A stretch of DNA of 64,000 bases from Trichobilharzia regenti. Its lineage: Eukaryota > Platyhelminthes > Trematoda > Strigeidida > Schistosomatidae. The notes under the pieces are model-generated. The model ran no database searches. It saw only the letters and a list, made by a program, of their open reading frames with translations, and was not told the origin of the DNA. A program made the translations under genes and the position numbers. The DNA is taken from assembly GCA_944472135.2 (NCBI GenBank), contig OX235262.1:26583362-26647361 (forward strand), read 5' to 3'. Below, piece by piece: positions 32,690 through 43,900 of this stretch (the stretch's first letter is position 1; every line of letters begins with the position of its first letter).

Positions 32690-33530
32690 AACCAACAAAT
32701 TTACTGAAGAGGCAGGCAGAGAAAATAGGACTGCAGGCGAATACAGAAGACGTAGGTGATGAAGATAACCAACAAACCGACAGCAACAACAACAACAACA
32801 ACAAGCGGCACCAATCATCACCAACGGGAGAGATTCAACAGAGGTTACCTCCTTCACTTATCCGGCTAGGAGGCATCCTTTCTAATACAGGCACAGGCAA
32901 CGGACGAAGATGTCAAAGCCAGACCATCACAATCGGAAAGGCAAGATACGCACGTCTTCATCAACCTGGGACCAGTCTGGAAATCTCCCGAACTCCGCCT
33001 CAACATAACGAACAAGATTCGCATTCTCAACACCAATGTGAAGTCTGTCAGTTCTTCTATACGTGTCAGAAACTCGGCCAGCGTCTCAGGTAAAACATTT
33101 CCAACAGCTTGTTGCAGACTTTCATCAACAGATGCCGCCTTCACTGGCTGGCTCCATACTGAAGATCAAATGGCCGGCCTGCTAGAAAGGATCAGCAACA
33201 AGAAACTCTGCAATGGAACAAACCAATAGACAAGAGCTGATCGCTCAACAAATATGTAGGAGAAAGTGGAGATGGATCGGGCATACATTGAGGAGGTCAT
33301 CGAATAACATCTCACTTATCGCAGGCTATTGCTAGAGAGGAATCCAAATGGGAAGTGACGATTAGGTTGTCGGTGTGGGGATGACATGAATGAGATCGCG
33401 TGCTGGGGAGGATGAGATGAGAGAGTTTGATCAGTCGTGAGAATAGCCAGCTGAAGAGGACGACGGAAAACAGAACGAAGTGGAGATGTGTTGTTGAAAC
33501 TCTATGTTCCATTCGGAACGCTAGGGAATA
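32690..33530 (+). mobile_element. LINE family L2 (RTE-like) 3' half
   Basis: Plus-strand pieces encode R-N-S-A-S-V-S and T-A-C-C-R-L-S-S-T (around 33038-33229), and a region equivalent to K-W-R-W-I-G-H at about 33265. It contains an (ACA)n/(CAA)n stretch at 32783-32802 coding for a poly-threonine or glutamine run. Confidence 0.65.
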
Positions 33531-33549
33531 ATAACAATTACTGGTGGTT

Positions 33550-33765
33550 CAGTCATATCCATGGTCTGACTACTGGCCGAAGCATACTTAAATCTCGCTA
33601 AGCCGTTAGTAAGCGCCGCAAAGAGGGAAGTTTGACCGTCAGGCCAGCAACCTCATCCCGTAAAAAATATAAAACCATTGCTAACAAAACCTGGAAGCTC
33701 AAGCCTGAAGCCCTATGTTCCACTGGGAGTGAAATGGAATAAATTAAAAATAATAGTATTTATTT
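33550..33765 (+). mobile_element. SINE family A2, 5'-truncated
   Basis: A2 tail intact (CTCGCTAAGCCGTTAGTAAG to CCTATGTTCCACTGGGAG, A-rich end); the tRNA-like head is lost. Confidence 0.7.
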
Positions 33766-34895
33766 TAGGAATATTAATTATATGGTTTGTATTAATATTC
33801 GTTGGGATAGTGAAAACCTTTTTAAATCTGAGTTCGTTAATAATCATTCTCTCTTTTTGGGTAGTAATGCTTAAATGAAGGGAATGATTAACACTAGTCT
33901 TCTAAAGTCTGAGAAGCCTTGCTAGGTTCAAACATGGAGCGAAATCTTCATGTGTACTTTCACTTTGATTGAAAGAAGTCACATCGCTTGACTGACTGAC
34001 TAACTGACTGACTTCTCCAAAAACTTCCATCCACTGGTTTCATCCCTTCTCTAGCTGAAGAGTCTTCTCGATTCCAGTAGAGTTTCAACAGTTCCACATT
34101 TGTCAGCTGCATACTCAACCTTCCTTTTTTTCCAAGCTTAGAAAGAGCCAGCATACTAAGCAAAAATTTAACCTACTGTTGAGGAGATACAACCAAAACA
34201 TTCGTTCACTAAATTCTACTGGAAAAATCAATAATCAATTATAACAACAACAATAAAACCTGGTTTAATAACAAACACATGACTTGTAAGTACATATTAA
34301 TATGAGTAAAACAACTTTGTAATAATTGATTTATTGATTAATTTAAACAAAAACTAAAATAAAAAGGAGTACAATAAGTGTAAAAGGTGACAATAGTAAA
34401 AAAAATCAATAAAGATATCAGTGTAGACACAAGTTACAAAAATTCATTAGTCTTGTACGCCATTTAATGAAGTGAAGCATATTTCATTATTGTTATTATT
34501 ATTATTATTATTAACATCACTATTATTTTGAGATTTGTATTTCCCAAATGAGTGAAAAACTAAACAAGATCGCATGAAAATGACGTTTGCTTATCTTTTA
34601 TCTTCAAGCAATAATAAACAATTTAGTCTGAATATGATACATCAATAAAGTTTGATTTCTCTATACAATTTTTTTCTCATTATGATTATATATTTTGATA
34701 TTCTATGTTGTTAGCAGCTGAGAAGATATATCAGTGATAGATATGATATTAATAGGCGGCATGTTTAAAACTTAGGCTACGGAATACCTTCCTTCATTCA
34801 ATACATTATATGTAATTTCTCTTGTTCAGCTTGTTTAAAACTAGTAAGTGAGTGAGTGTATAGAGTGTATACAACCTACTGATGCTTAAGGTTTT
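33766..34895. other. No gene recognised
   Basis: AT-rich spacer with (GACT)n-like DNA at 33988-34012 and (ATT)n at 34488-34512. Confidence 0.4.
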
Positions 34896-34899
34896 ACTC

Positions 34900-35160
34900 A
34901 GAATGAGAGAAAGCATACTCCTGGGTGACAGGGTATCGCAATACATGAGCTAACCGTTTTGTCCTAGGCCGGAAATCTTCAGTAGTATGTACCCACAGCC
35001 AGCGTTTGAACCCGGGACCTTCCGGTTACGAAGTGAGCTCGTAGACGAATCAGTCTCTGTACTGGACGTACTCTAACAGCCTATCTAATACTTACTGGCC
35101 GTCGGCCCTATTCAGCTAGATAGTTATCTGGTTTCTCGTGAGAAGTCGTGACACATGATG
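34900..35160 (-). mobile_element. SINE-H, minus copy
   Basis: Ribozyme-like region at about 34950-35000 with CTGAAGA in the first core (minus strand, ACTACTGAAGAT), box B-like CGGGTTCAAACGC and the 5' leader. It faces the plus-strand copy at 35200-35465. Confidence 0.65.
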
Positions 35161-35199
35161 TACAGAAAGTCAGGTGTGAGGACAAATACGCGCCATCGA

Positions 35200-35465
35200 T
35201 GACATTCGCAAGTGCCAGTCGCTATATTTCGTCAATTGGAAGAAGTCTGATTTCATGGGTTGGCCATTCAATCAGGCTGAGTCCCACTGGCTTAGTGATC
35301 TACGAGCTCATCTTGTAACTGAAAGGTCCTGGGTTCATACTATCGCTGCATTTGCGTACTACTAAAAAGTCGCAAACTAAGGTGACGAAACAGCTGTCCA
35401 GTAAGTAATCCTTGGTGGTTTTCCAATGGTTCTCTAACCGATGTCAGTTCCTGATAGGATTCTAT
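35200..35465 (+). mobile_element. SINE-H, plus copy
   Basis: 5' leader (ACATTCGCAAGTGCCAGTCG), box A-like TGGCTTAGTGATCTACGAGC, box B-like GGGTTCATACTATCG, ribozyme-like segment at 35356-35406 (core CTAAAAA, intact GAA, ACAGCTGT and C), then the tail. Confidence 0.72.
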
Positions 35466-35526
35466 AACCATTCGAATCCCTGAAAACCGACACTTAAACA
35501 TGAGATGACTGTTCCTGAACTATATC

Positions 35527-35832
35527 TGTTGCTAGCTGCTAGCCAAATTGGTAGACAGTAATTTACGTCAAGGTTTATGTCCCAAATATTAGTCGTGAGA
35601 AAAATAAGAACAAAGACTTTGCGTAGACAGTTACAGTTAGCATACAGATGATCTGACATTCAAGAAACAGCCACAAAGAGATGAAACATCAACTTTCAGT
35701 GAGAAACAACCAATCAGAAGACTGTGTTTTCTGCTAACAATAATCTATAATGATGTACATTAAAATCTATAAATATATGTTGATTCCCTTAATAAAGGAT
35801 CTGTTGCCTGGCCCATGTCTTCTGTCTTTACA
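35527..35832 (+). mobile_element. Solo LTR (family T1)
   Basis: Matches the other T1 LTRs from TGCTAGCCAAATTGG through CAACCAATCAGAAGAC to TTGCCTGGCCCATGTCTTCTG, ending TTTACA. No clear target-site duplication remains. Confidence 0.8.
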
Positions 35833-35834
35833 TA

Positions 35835-36355
35835 TTCATGGGTTTCAAAATACACTCCTGAACTTTTCGTAAATGGTATTCAACCAAATTTTGTGTATTT
35901 CTCGAGGTGGACAAAGAAGCGATATCATATTAGATTGGTTTTCGCTGTAGGTCAGACAACAGTGTGTCAAACAATCCACTATCAATTAAGATTTTTTTCA
36001 TTTAAATATCTTGGATAAAAAGAAAATACCACACAGCAAACTCTGGCGAAAATTGTTTACATTAAATAAACATGGTTAAGAATAAAGCTATTATTATAAG
36101 TGTTAAAATATATCCGTCACGTAGTATATGTACGCTCAAACTGAAATTGCATAAAATAGACTAAAATGACTTCGAGATAATTTCTATGGGATGATGAATA
36201 AACTCGACAAGATACAACTGTGGAATTTTTGTCTAGGCATGGATTTTGTGTTTTCGGTTTAAAATAAAGGCTCTTCATAGCCTAGTGAAGTGTTAGCTAA
36301 CAACTCCGTTATGTATTTGCCTATAGGTTAATTAATGCTAACCAACATTTCACTT
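35835..36355. other. No gene recognised
   Basis: AT-rich, no motif. Confidence 0.35.
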
Positions 36356-36356
36356 A

Positions 36357-36590
36357 GTGCGTCAGTGGCATAGCGGTTAGGACACTCGCCGACCATGTAC
36401 ATGGTCCAAGGTTTGATCCCCGGCCACGGAAGCACTCCCAAACCTCGCTAAGCCAATATTTAAAAAAAGCTGGTAAAGGGGAAAGGTTGGCCATGAGGCT
36501 AGCAATGTCATCCTGTAAAAATAAATACCACAGCTACAGAAGCTTGAAGCCTCTACCTTGAAGCCCTATATTCCACTGCGAAGAATATAC
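36357..36590 (+). mobile_element. SINE family A2
   Basis: Head GTGCGTCAGTGGCATAGCGG, box B-like AAGGTTTGATCCC, A2 tail to TTCCACTGCGAAG. Confidence 0.82.
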
Positions 36591-36599
36591 CTAGTTGTG

Positions 36600-37195
36600 T
36601 AATTCCTGGAAGGGATAGTCACCACAATAGGTGTGAACTCACTTGGCAATAATATATGACTTCTATAATTGAAAATACGGAGTTCTGATTTTCAAATGAA
36701 TAAATGCACATTTATCGGATTGTGGATAGAAATCGTTTTCAAAGATTGCAAACTAATAGGTATTTGAAATAATAGAAGATGAATAAATTTCATATTGTAT
36801 CTAGCGAAGGAATAGCAGTATGAAAGAACATATATATATATATATATATATACTGCTCACTGACGAGTAACTGGTATAATGTGTCCAGTATGGATATCTC
36901 TGACTGCACCACTGGGTAGCAATAGCTGCAGTCCCGGAGTTGACATCATTATAAGATAAACGCTGAACTTTTTGAGCTATAGAAAAGTGAAACCACCTAA
37001 ATAATACCTTAGCTAAGTCATTTACATTGCCTTTTGTTGAATTCATCTTTTTCCAGATTTTTAGTTAAATTAAATCCTGATGAAACAGAATAAGACTATT
37101 ATTATTATTATAATTGTTATTTGTCGCTTGCGTTATGAGTGAAACATAGGATTTTAGCAGCACACTTTCAGTTCACCAAGTTCTCGGAGGTCTTT
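36600..37195. other. No gene recognised; (AT)n microsatellite at 36832-36852
   Basis: AT-rich. 36855-36900 resembles part of the third-SINE inverted pair (ACTGACGAGTAACTGGTATAATGTG). Confidence 0.4.
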
Positions 37196-37199
37196 TTCA

Positions 37200-38078
37200 C
37201 CTGACTGACTGACTGACTGATTTCAACATAGAAATTTGCACCAATGTGCACCAGTTCGAGTTGTCACTTTCCACTTAGCACACAAATACAGAGAAGAAAG
37301 TAAAAAGTGATTCAAAACAGAGATAATAAACACAGATATAAGGCGGAAAGAATAGTGATAACAAAGAACAATATAGTTTTGTTGGGTATTATAAACCACA
37401 AAAAGTGAATGCATCTGCACCATTGGGAAAGATTTTGAGCCATATCATCAATTGTCTCCATCCATTGGTGTTTACCATCCTGAGGACTCCAACCAGGAAG
37501 TTGACATCTCCCTATGTGAGTGGCTTAAACTGACTGTTGTGGAATTTGTTGAGTGATGGCATGTTTTCACTTGACTACCGCTTCCACTAATTCTTTTCCA
37601 ACTTGTACCTATGTAAGTCAGCTAACACTGCCCATCAAAGAAGACGATGCCTAGGCAAGGATGCGTAACACGTGTCCTAACCATTTCAGTCGATTTTAGC
37701 AGCCTCATTGATTGATTTCCTCTCCCACCCACCTAGCACTTGACCGATGCCTAACCTCAATATTGGTCACCGTATTATACCGCTTCACACAGGAGATAGA
37801 ACGCATGCACCTATGATCAAAGACAGCTAGTCTTTTCATGTCTTCCACTCTCAATGACCTGGTCTCACAGTCATAAAGGAGGATGGGGCGGAGTGCTGAG
37901 CAGTACACACGCGCTCTGGTTGATAGCCAGCTGGATTTCACGTCTACACTAGAGGCGGCGTAAACTGGAATATGCGAAACGAGTCTTCTATATCCGTGCT
38001 AAGATTTCGTCAGCGATCAACCCATTGGCACCGCCTCATGCAACTTCTCAAATAAGTGAGGCGGTCGGTTGTTACTTC
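37200..38078 (-). mobile_element. LINE family L1 RT C-terminal region
   Basis: The minus-strand frame 37705-37941 encodes R-V-Y-C-S-A-L-R-P-I-L-L-Y-D-C-E-T and V-E-D-M-K-R-L-A-V-F-D-H-R-C. The 3' end (37203-37218) is a GACT repeat. The lower part runs through the conserved W-G-P-R-D-like block with frameshifts. Confidence 0.75.
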
Positions 38079-38254
38079 TCCGCTGCCCACACCGTGAAAG
38101 TTGACTGATTCTCCAGGTGACTGAAACAGAGAGATGGTTAGGGTTGCGTGAGAGTTCAGGAGACAACTGCTTGAGGTCGGTCACATACGGCCTGCATGAA
38201 CTCGCTTTTAGGTTTGGTTTCGTATTAGTAACTTACCGCCGGTTACGGACCGCC

Positions 38255-38610
38255 GTGGGGTGAGTCGGGATGTATAATTTTCGGGTTGACCTTTTATAAC
38301 CCCCTCCCTCCAGAGTGGAGAAACAGCATATCTGGCTGGCATGCTGTTCGTCTGAGGGAAATACCTCACTGCAGTTACAACCCTGTTCTCCAGCAGTACG
38401 ACTTCGCCCTCAGACCCCCATCATAGTGTAAGAAAGATTCTTACACGATGCCGTTAACTGCTTTTAGTCTTATCGCTATCTTAACAACCTTCCTAGCATG
38501 GAAGGACCTTCAGGAACAATAGTATCAGCCAGTGTAGCTCGTTGGGTCATCGCAACATGCAATCCTGACCACCACGTCAAGGTAGCAGCTATCGGTCATC
38601 TAAATCCACG
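38255..38610 (+). repeat. Unclassified repeat R1, uninterrupted copy
   Basis: Colinear with 9100-9345 plus 9698-9800; serves as the empty-site reference for the LTR at 9346-9697. Confidence 0.6.
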
Positions 38611-38619
38611 ACTGCCCGT

Positions 38620-39475
38620 AAACTTTTATTTTCTCCTCATGTGATTTCTCCTGTGTCACCCTCGGACACCCAACTGGTGGATTGTTTCCCATTCAGGTCT
38701 CACTCGAAGCCTTACTGGTGTGTGATATCACTTAACGGTCTCCTCAGTGTATGTACAATCCACCTCCGTTTCCTTCAGCATATTCGTCAGTTAGTAGATG
38801 CTTGGCCAGTTCACTCACTGCCAGAATCCCTCGTTGCCTACTTTTTCCTCTCATCCATCTGATCTCCAGTACTAAGCGATGGCATCTGTTGATAGAGGTC
38901 TATAGAAGTCTACTAAATATATTTTTTTCGATGCATACTTCAAGTCTCTGAATGGTATAGACGAAGTGACGCAAAACTAGGACTGAAAATCAAAATCTTG
39001 TTCTTTCCACACTGACCTCATGGCAACAAAGGTTCATCTTAATTTTCCGACACTGCCGCTGACATACTCATCCATGATTTTGCCTGTATGTGAAGTGATA
39101 CTGCCAGCCCAGGTAAGTGATACACGTGATTTCCCTCAAACTTCTTTTGTTGATAGTATTTAGTGATTGTTGTTGTTGTTGAGCGTGGAGTATTTTCCTC
39201 ACCTATGCTTTCTCCACGTTCAATCAAATTCCCGTCTTTTCTACCTTTTCTAACAACCTGTTGCTTTTTGCTTGTAAATCGTCACGTTTTAGTAACATAA
39301 GGCATAAACCGTCCACGAAGTCCTAATCTTCTAGAGCTTTTTCTATCGTCCAGCGTATGCCTGTCTTATCGCAATCCACAGTTTACCACACCCAAGAATA
39401 CCATCTGTGATAACAGTAGGCAGTCTTCTGTTACTTCTGTCTTCACTTCGACGGCTTTGCAGAGCTTTAAAGTAG
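38620..39475 (-). mobile_element. LINE family L2 (RTE-like), degenerate
   Basis: Same antisense landmarks as other L2 copies (TCTCCTCAGTGTATGTACAATCCACCTCC, the W-R-W region) but heavily decayed. Confidence 0.55.
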
Positions 39476-39607
39476 ACGCCATTGATTTATTTCCTTTAGT
39501 TTTCCTCTTTAATTCATCTTCCACTTATTTTGACAATCTAATCATAAACTGAGTATTCTCAACGTGGATTTTTCCAAAGGGTTAGTTTTCAAGGATTGAC
39601 TGGTTAC

Positions 39608-39840
39608 AGGACTGCGTCGGTGGCACAGCGGTTAGGACGCTCGCCGACCATGTTCATGGTCCGGGGTTCGATTCGCGGCCGACGCACTCCTTTACCTCGC
39701 TAAACTCATAATGAGACTGCTAAAGAGGAAAGGTTGGGCATGAGGCTAGCGACCCCATCCTATAAAAAAAAACACTGCTACAGAAACTTCAAGCAACTGG
39801 CTTGAAGCCCTATGTTCCACTGGGGAACGTGTAGGAAAAA
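39608..39840 (+). mobile_element. SINE family A2
   Basis: Head CTGCGTCGGTGGCACAGCGG, box B-like CCGGGGTTCGATTC, A2 tail, A-rich end (39831-39841). Confidence 0.85.
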
Positions 39841-39844
39841 AAAT

Positions 39845-40140
39845 GAGAAGCTTACATCGGTTAGAGAAGCATTGGAAAACCTGCACAAAGTACTGGATAG
39901 CTAGCTGTTTCGACACCCTAGTTTGGGATTCTGCAGCGATGCACACCCACTAAAGGGGGTTTTAACCCAGGACCTTCCAGTTACAAGGCAAGCTCGAACT
40001 GGATGAATGACCAACCCACGAATCCCGACTTCTTCCAATTGACGAAATAACACGACTAGCACTAGCGAATGCCATCGATAGCGCGTATATGTCTTTACAC
40101 CTAACTTTCGATACCCCACTGGTAAAGACTTCCCACTTCT
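39845..40140 (-). mobile_element. SINE-H copy
   Basis: Tail, ribozyme-like region (about 39890-39945, stem III duplicated as TAGCTAGCTG) and tRNA-like portion, then the 5' leader. The core is lost (CTGCAGA). Confidence 0.65.
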
Positions 40141-40319
40141 TCAAAACCACTACTGTTAGACAATTTATTTCAAGGACCCTTAAAAAAGTCTCATTCTCCA
40201 ACCAGTTTTATTAACAATAAGGAATACGAATTGAATAAAGACAGAACACTCAACTGCTTCATAAAAAACACATACATACATAACTGATCACATCGAACAA
40301 ACTGATCATATTTGCTTGC

Positions 40320-40784
40320 TTTATTTATTTATCTATTCAGTAAAATAAGGTAGTTTGTACTCTGAAATAATATTAATAATAGTAATAACATTAATTATGG
40401 GGGGGGGGGTTCACCACTTTCACATAAGTAAAATGTAAGTAAGAAAACAAAACTTATCACAATATCCTCCACTGGGTCAAAGCACATAGAATTCGCCTTC
40501 GTATTCAATAACAACAGTTGAAATGTCTCCCATATTATAAACGAATGACTGAAGGACCGATAATTGTCATGGTAACAGCCGTAGACAATAATTAAATTAG
40601 AAGAGATTGATGAGGACATAAAGAAGACGAAATGAAGGAAGAAAGGAAAGGAAAGGCTTTAAAAGAAACAGTAAGAGTTAGAGAATAGACAAGTCAGAGA
40701 GGGAGAGAGAGAAAAGACAAGTGAATCTGGCCGTTTTGCTTCTTTCTGTTTTGATAAAGAAGCTAACGTATACCTGCATATCGT
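40320..40784 (-). promoter_or_regulatory. Putative 3' UTR and polyadenylation signal of the transporter gene
   Basis: Two overlapping AATAAA hexamers (minus strand, within 40320-40329) lie about 460 bases after the stop codon. The interval has a long pyrimidine-rich stretch on the minus strand (about 40625-40715) and a 10-base run of C (minus) at 40399-40408. No transposon was recognised in it, which fits a transcribed UTR. Confidence 0.55.
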
Positions 40785-40933
40785 TTATAAAGTTTTTCCT
40801 GTCGAGTTGTAGTTTTTATCGTATTCTTTTGCATCATCTGGATCACGTAGATATGTTGATGAACTAACACCTTCACTTCTTTTAGCTATTTGATATGTAT
40901 TCATGACACCAAATCCAAGATAAAGTATTAAAC
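40785..40933 (-). CDS. CAT gene, last coding exon
   Basis: Acceptor TTAAACAG then GT-TTA: the exon opens with the last two bases of a glycine codon split with the previous exon (phase 1). It encodes L-I-L-Y-L-G-F-G-V, the end of the final membrane helix, then a hydrophilic cytosolic tail (A-K-R-S-E-G, D-P-D-D-A-K) of about 37 residues, and stops with TAA at 40785-40787. Small and easy to miss by ORF search, but the fit to the CAT C-terminus is clear. Confidence 0.88.
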
Positions 40934-43900
40934 CTGTTTAATGTTTGAAAAAAGAAAATAGTGAAGAAGAAAGTTGATATTGGTTGATTATCTCGAAGAA
41001 TGACTTGATAATGTTTATGAAATTAACACACTGTTTGGATGGAGGGTTTCAACATGAGCTGAAATCAGTTAGAGAACCATTTGAAAAACCTGCAAGGAGT
41101 ACTGGACAGCTGTTTCGTCACCCTAGTGTGGGATAATTCAACAGTACGTACGAAACAGCTGTCCAGTACTCCTTGCAGGTTTTCCAATGATCAGCTCATG
41201 ATGAAATCCTCCATCCAATCAAAATAAAATCCCCACAAAACCAATACTTGAAAATTAAAACACTTTCTTCAATACTATAAAGCATAATCTATAGGAGTAA
41301 AATATGTTCACCGAGTTAATGATTTCTAGCGAGTAATTTTTTCGATCAAAACTTCATTAAACATCTTCAGGGTTATTCCATATTAGTTTGTTTATTAGAT
41401 GTATCACACAGTGAAACAGTATTACTGTTTACTGGATGACGTTTCGAAGAAAATTTATTGTTCATAATCATACCAATTGTAATCACACGACTTTGAAATT
41501 TGAGTTTTGTAGTTTTCTTTGTCTTCTCCTATTGGTCATAAAGGTAGTTGGATTTTCCAGATATCTGGCTGGACAGGTGTTGAATCATTCCTATCACATG
41601 TATTCGCAGTTGATTCGACAAACAAAGCTTCCATTGTTATCAATCTCTCCCTCCAACCTGTTACATTAGATTTTATAACTGTCATCTTATCCCATCCAGC
41701 CTATTGTATGGTTGTGTGTAACTGCACACATAGTAACTGTGTAACTTATTATTATTATTATTAATAATGACGACACCAGCAATAAAGAATCTAAATTATC
41801 AATAGTAATTCCATACAAGGAAGGAAACTCGGAAACCTTACAGCGGAGAATTCTTAACAAGGCCTAGATATAGTGGCTGACATTCAAACCCACAAACTAA
41901 ATCAGAAACAAGCTTTGTCGTTTAAAGGATCAGTCCTGTGTAGCCTCTAAAACAAAGCAATTTAGTATATCTAATACCCTGCCTGTAATGATGGTCAAGT
42001 CAAATACATAGGTCAAACTAGTAGAACAGGGGCAGTCAGACTAACCAAACATAAAAACTTAGCAAAATTTAGATTGGTTGACCCAAATGAGATAAGAAAT
42101 TGAGAGAATAGTTCAGCTATAGCATTACACGCAATTACACACAACCATACAATAGGCTGGATGGGATAAGATGACAGTTATAAAATCTAATGTAACAGGT
42201 TGGGGGGAGAGATTGATAACAATGGAAGCTTTCAAGTGTTGGCTTGTAGGGATTTGATTGGTTTCAGGATTTCATCATGAGCTGACATCAGTTAGAGAAC
42301 CATTGGAAAACCTGGGAGTACTGGACAGCTGTTTCGTCAATGCTAGTTTGGGACTCTTCAGCAGTGCGCACCCACCGGGATTCGAACCCAGGGTCTTCCG
42401 GTTACAAGGTGAGCTCGTATACCATTAAGCCACTGGGACACGATCCAATGGTCCTTGTTTGTCGAATCAACTGCGAATACATGTGATAGGAATGATTCAA
42501 CACCTGTCCAGCCAGATATCTGGAAAATCCAACTACCTTTATGACCAATAGGAGAAGACAAAGAAAACTACAAAACTCAAATTTCAAAGTCGTGTGATTA
42601 CAATTGGTATGATTATGAACAATAAATTTTCTTCGAAACGTCATCCAGTAAACAGTAATACTGTTTCACTGTGTGATACATCTAATAAACAAACTAATAT
42701 GGAATTACTTACTAGCACAGTGCCCAAGTTTTACACATATATTAATCTTCAGGGTTATTTTTAAATTTGGCTAATCTACGGGATAACTGACTAAATGATA
42801 CCATTCACTCTATAAGTAAGATTAATCCACCCGGTTTAAAAACTGTTTCAACTTACAACTGAAAATGAACCACCTATGGTTCATAAATTTCTGACTACAT
42901 GATAAAGGTTATGGACTTCTAGAAAAATGTAATGAGAACTTAGGACAGATATACTCCAGTGATTCTAGATGATAGTTGCACAGTGTCGTCAACCGATAGA
43001 ATATAATATAGAAGATTTGTAGCTCGAGTGGATGATTTTGATGCAGTTGTGTTCTCTGAGCTGGATGGTTTATTCTACGAAGCCTTCATTGCCTTATTTC
43101 ACTAAGCAACATCTTCACCGCATACTTCAATGTATGTGAAATGAGCTTTAAGATTTCGCCGCGAGTTTATTAGTCATCTCTCCTGGTGGCCTTTAACGTT
43201 GTGATTGGTTGTTCTTGTGTATTTTTACATCCTTTAGTCTAGTTTATTGCGTCGGTAGCACAGTAGTTAGAATGCTCGCCGACCATGCACATGCTCCAGG
43301 GTTCGATTCCCGGCCAAGAAGATACTCCCAAACCTCGCTTAGCCAGTAATAACAAAAGCTGGTAAAGAGGAAAGGTTGGACATGATGCTAGCAATCCAAT
43401 CCTTTAAATTTAAACACCAGTGCTACAGAAGCTTGAAGCCTCTACCTTGAAGTCCTATGTTCCACTGGGAACCTGAAGAAGTAAAAAAATAAAAAGTCAA
43501 CTCGTGGAGAATTCTAAAAGCTCAATTCAAACTAAAGCGTGGCCTGAAGATGTTGCCTAGTAGAGCAATGAAAGCTTATCAAATTAACCATCCAGCTCAT
43601 AGAATACAACTACATCAAAATCAATCGATAGAAGTTAGAATTCATGGGCAGTCACATCTTAACCTAGTGATTGATTGTTCAACACACTAGTCTTCTAATT
43701 CCATATTAGATAAGTTTATGTGATATAACATACAATGACTGGTTCTGTATTACTAAGTAGATGGTATTTTTAGCACAATTTCTAGCTCATAGTCATATCA
43801 TTGTACTCGCACGATTTCCTAACTTATTTTATACAGTTTTCTAATCCCTCTTGTGTTTTCTTTTAATGCAATTTTTTATACATGCAGGATAGGTGTTACG

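Larger units (their letters stand above)
41375..42705 (+). mobile_element. PLE with inverted arms, GIY-YIG remnant and nested SINE-H
   Basis: Arm 41375-41722 recurs inverted at 42133-42705, nearly identical; the right arm is longer because of a SINE-H at about 42233-42455. The centre (41766-42120, plus) is a decayed GIY-YIG tail (V-I-P-Y-K-E-G-N, then T-R-T-G-A-V-R-like and K-H-K-N-L). The same family occurs at 54365-55042. Confidence 0.8.

Noticed and set aside
33988..34012. GACT repeats as a regulatory element
   Set aside because: The same short repeat marks the 3' ends of LINE L1 copies (1088, 37203), so it is probably a LINE terminus relic.
41436..42644. Identical 77-80 codon ORFs on opposite strands as a conserved protein family
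   Set aside because: They are the two arms of one PLE inverted repeat; the identity comes from the repeat, not from protein conservation.
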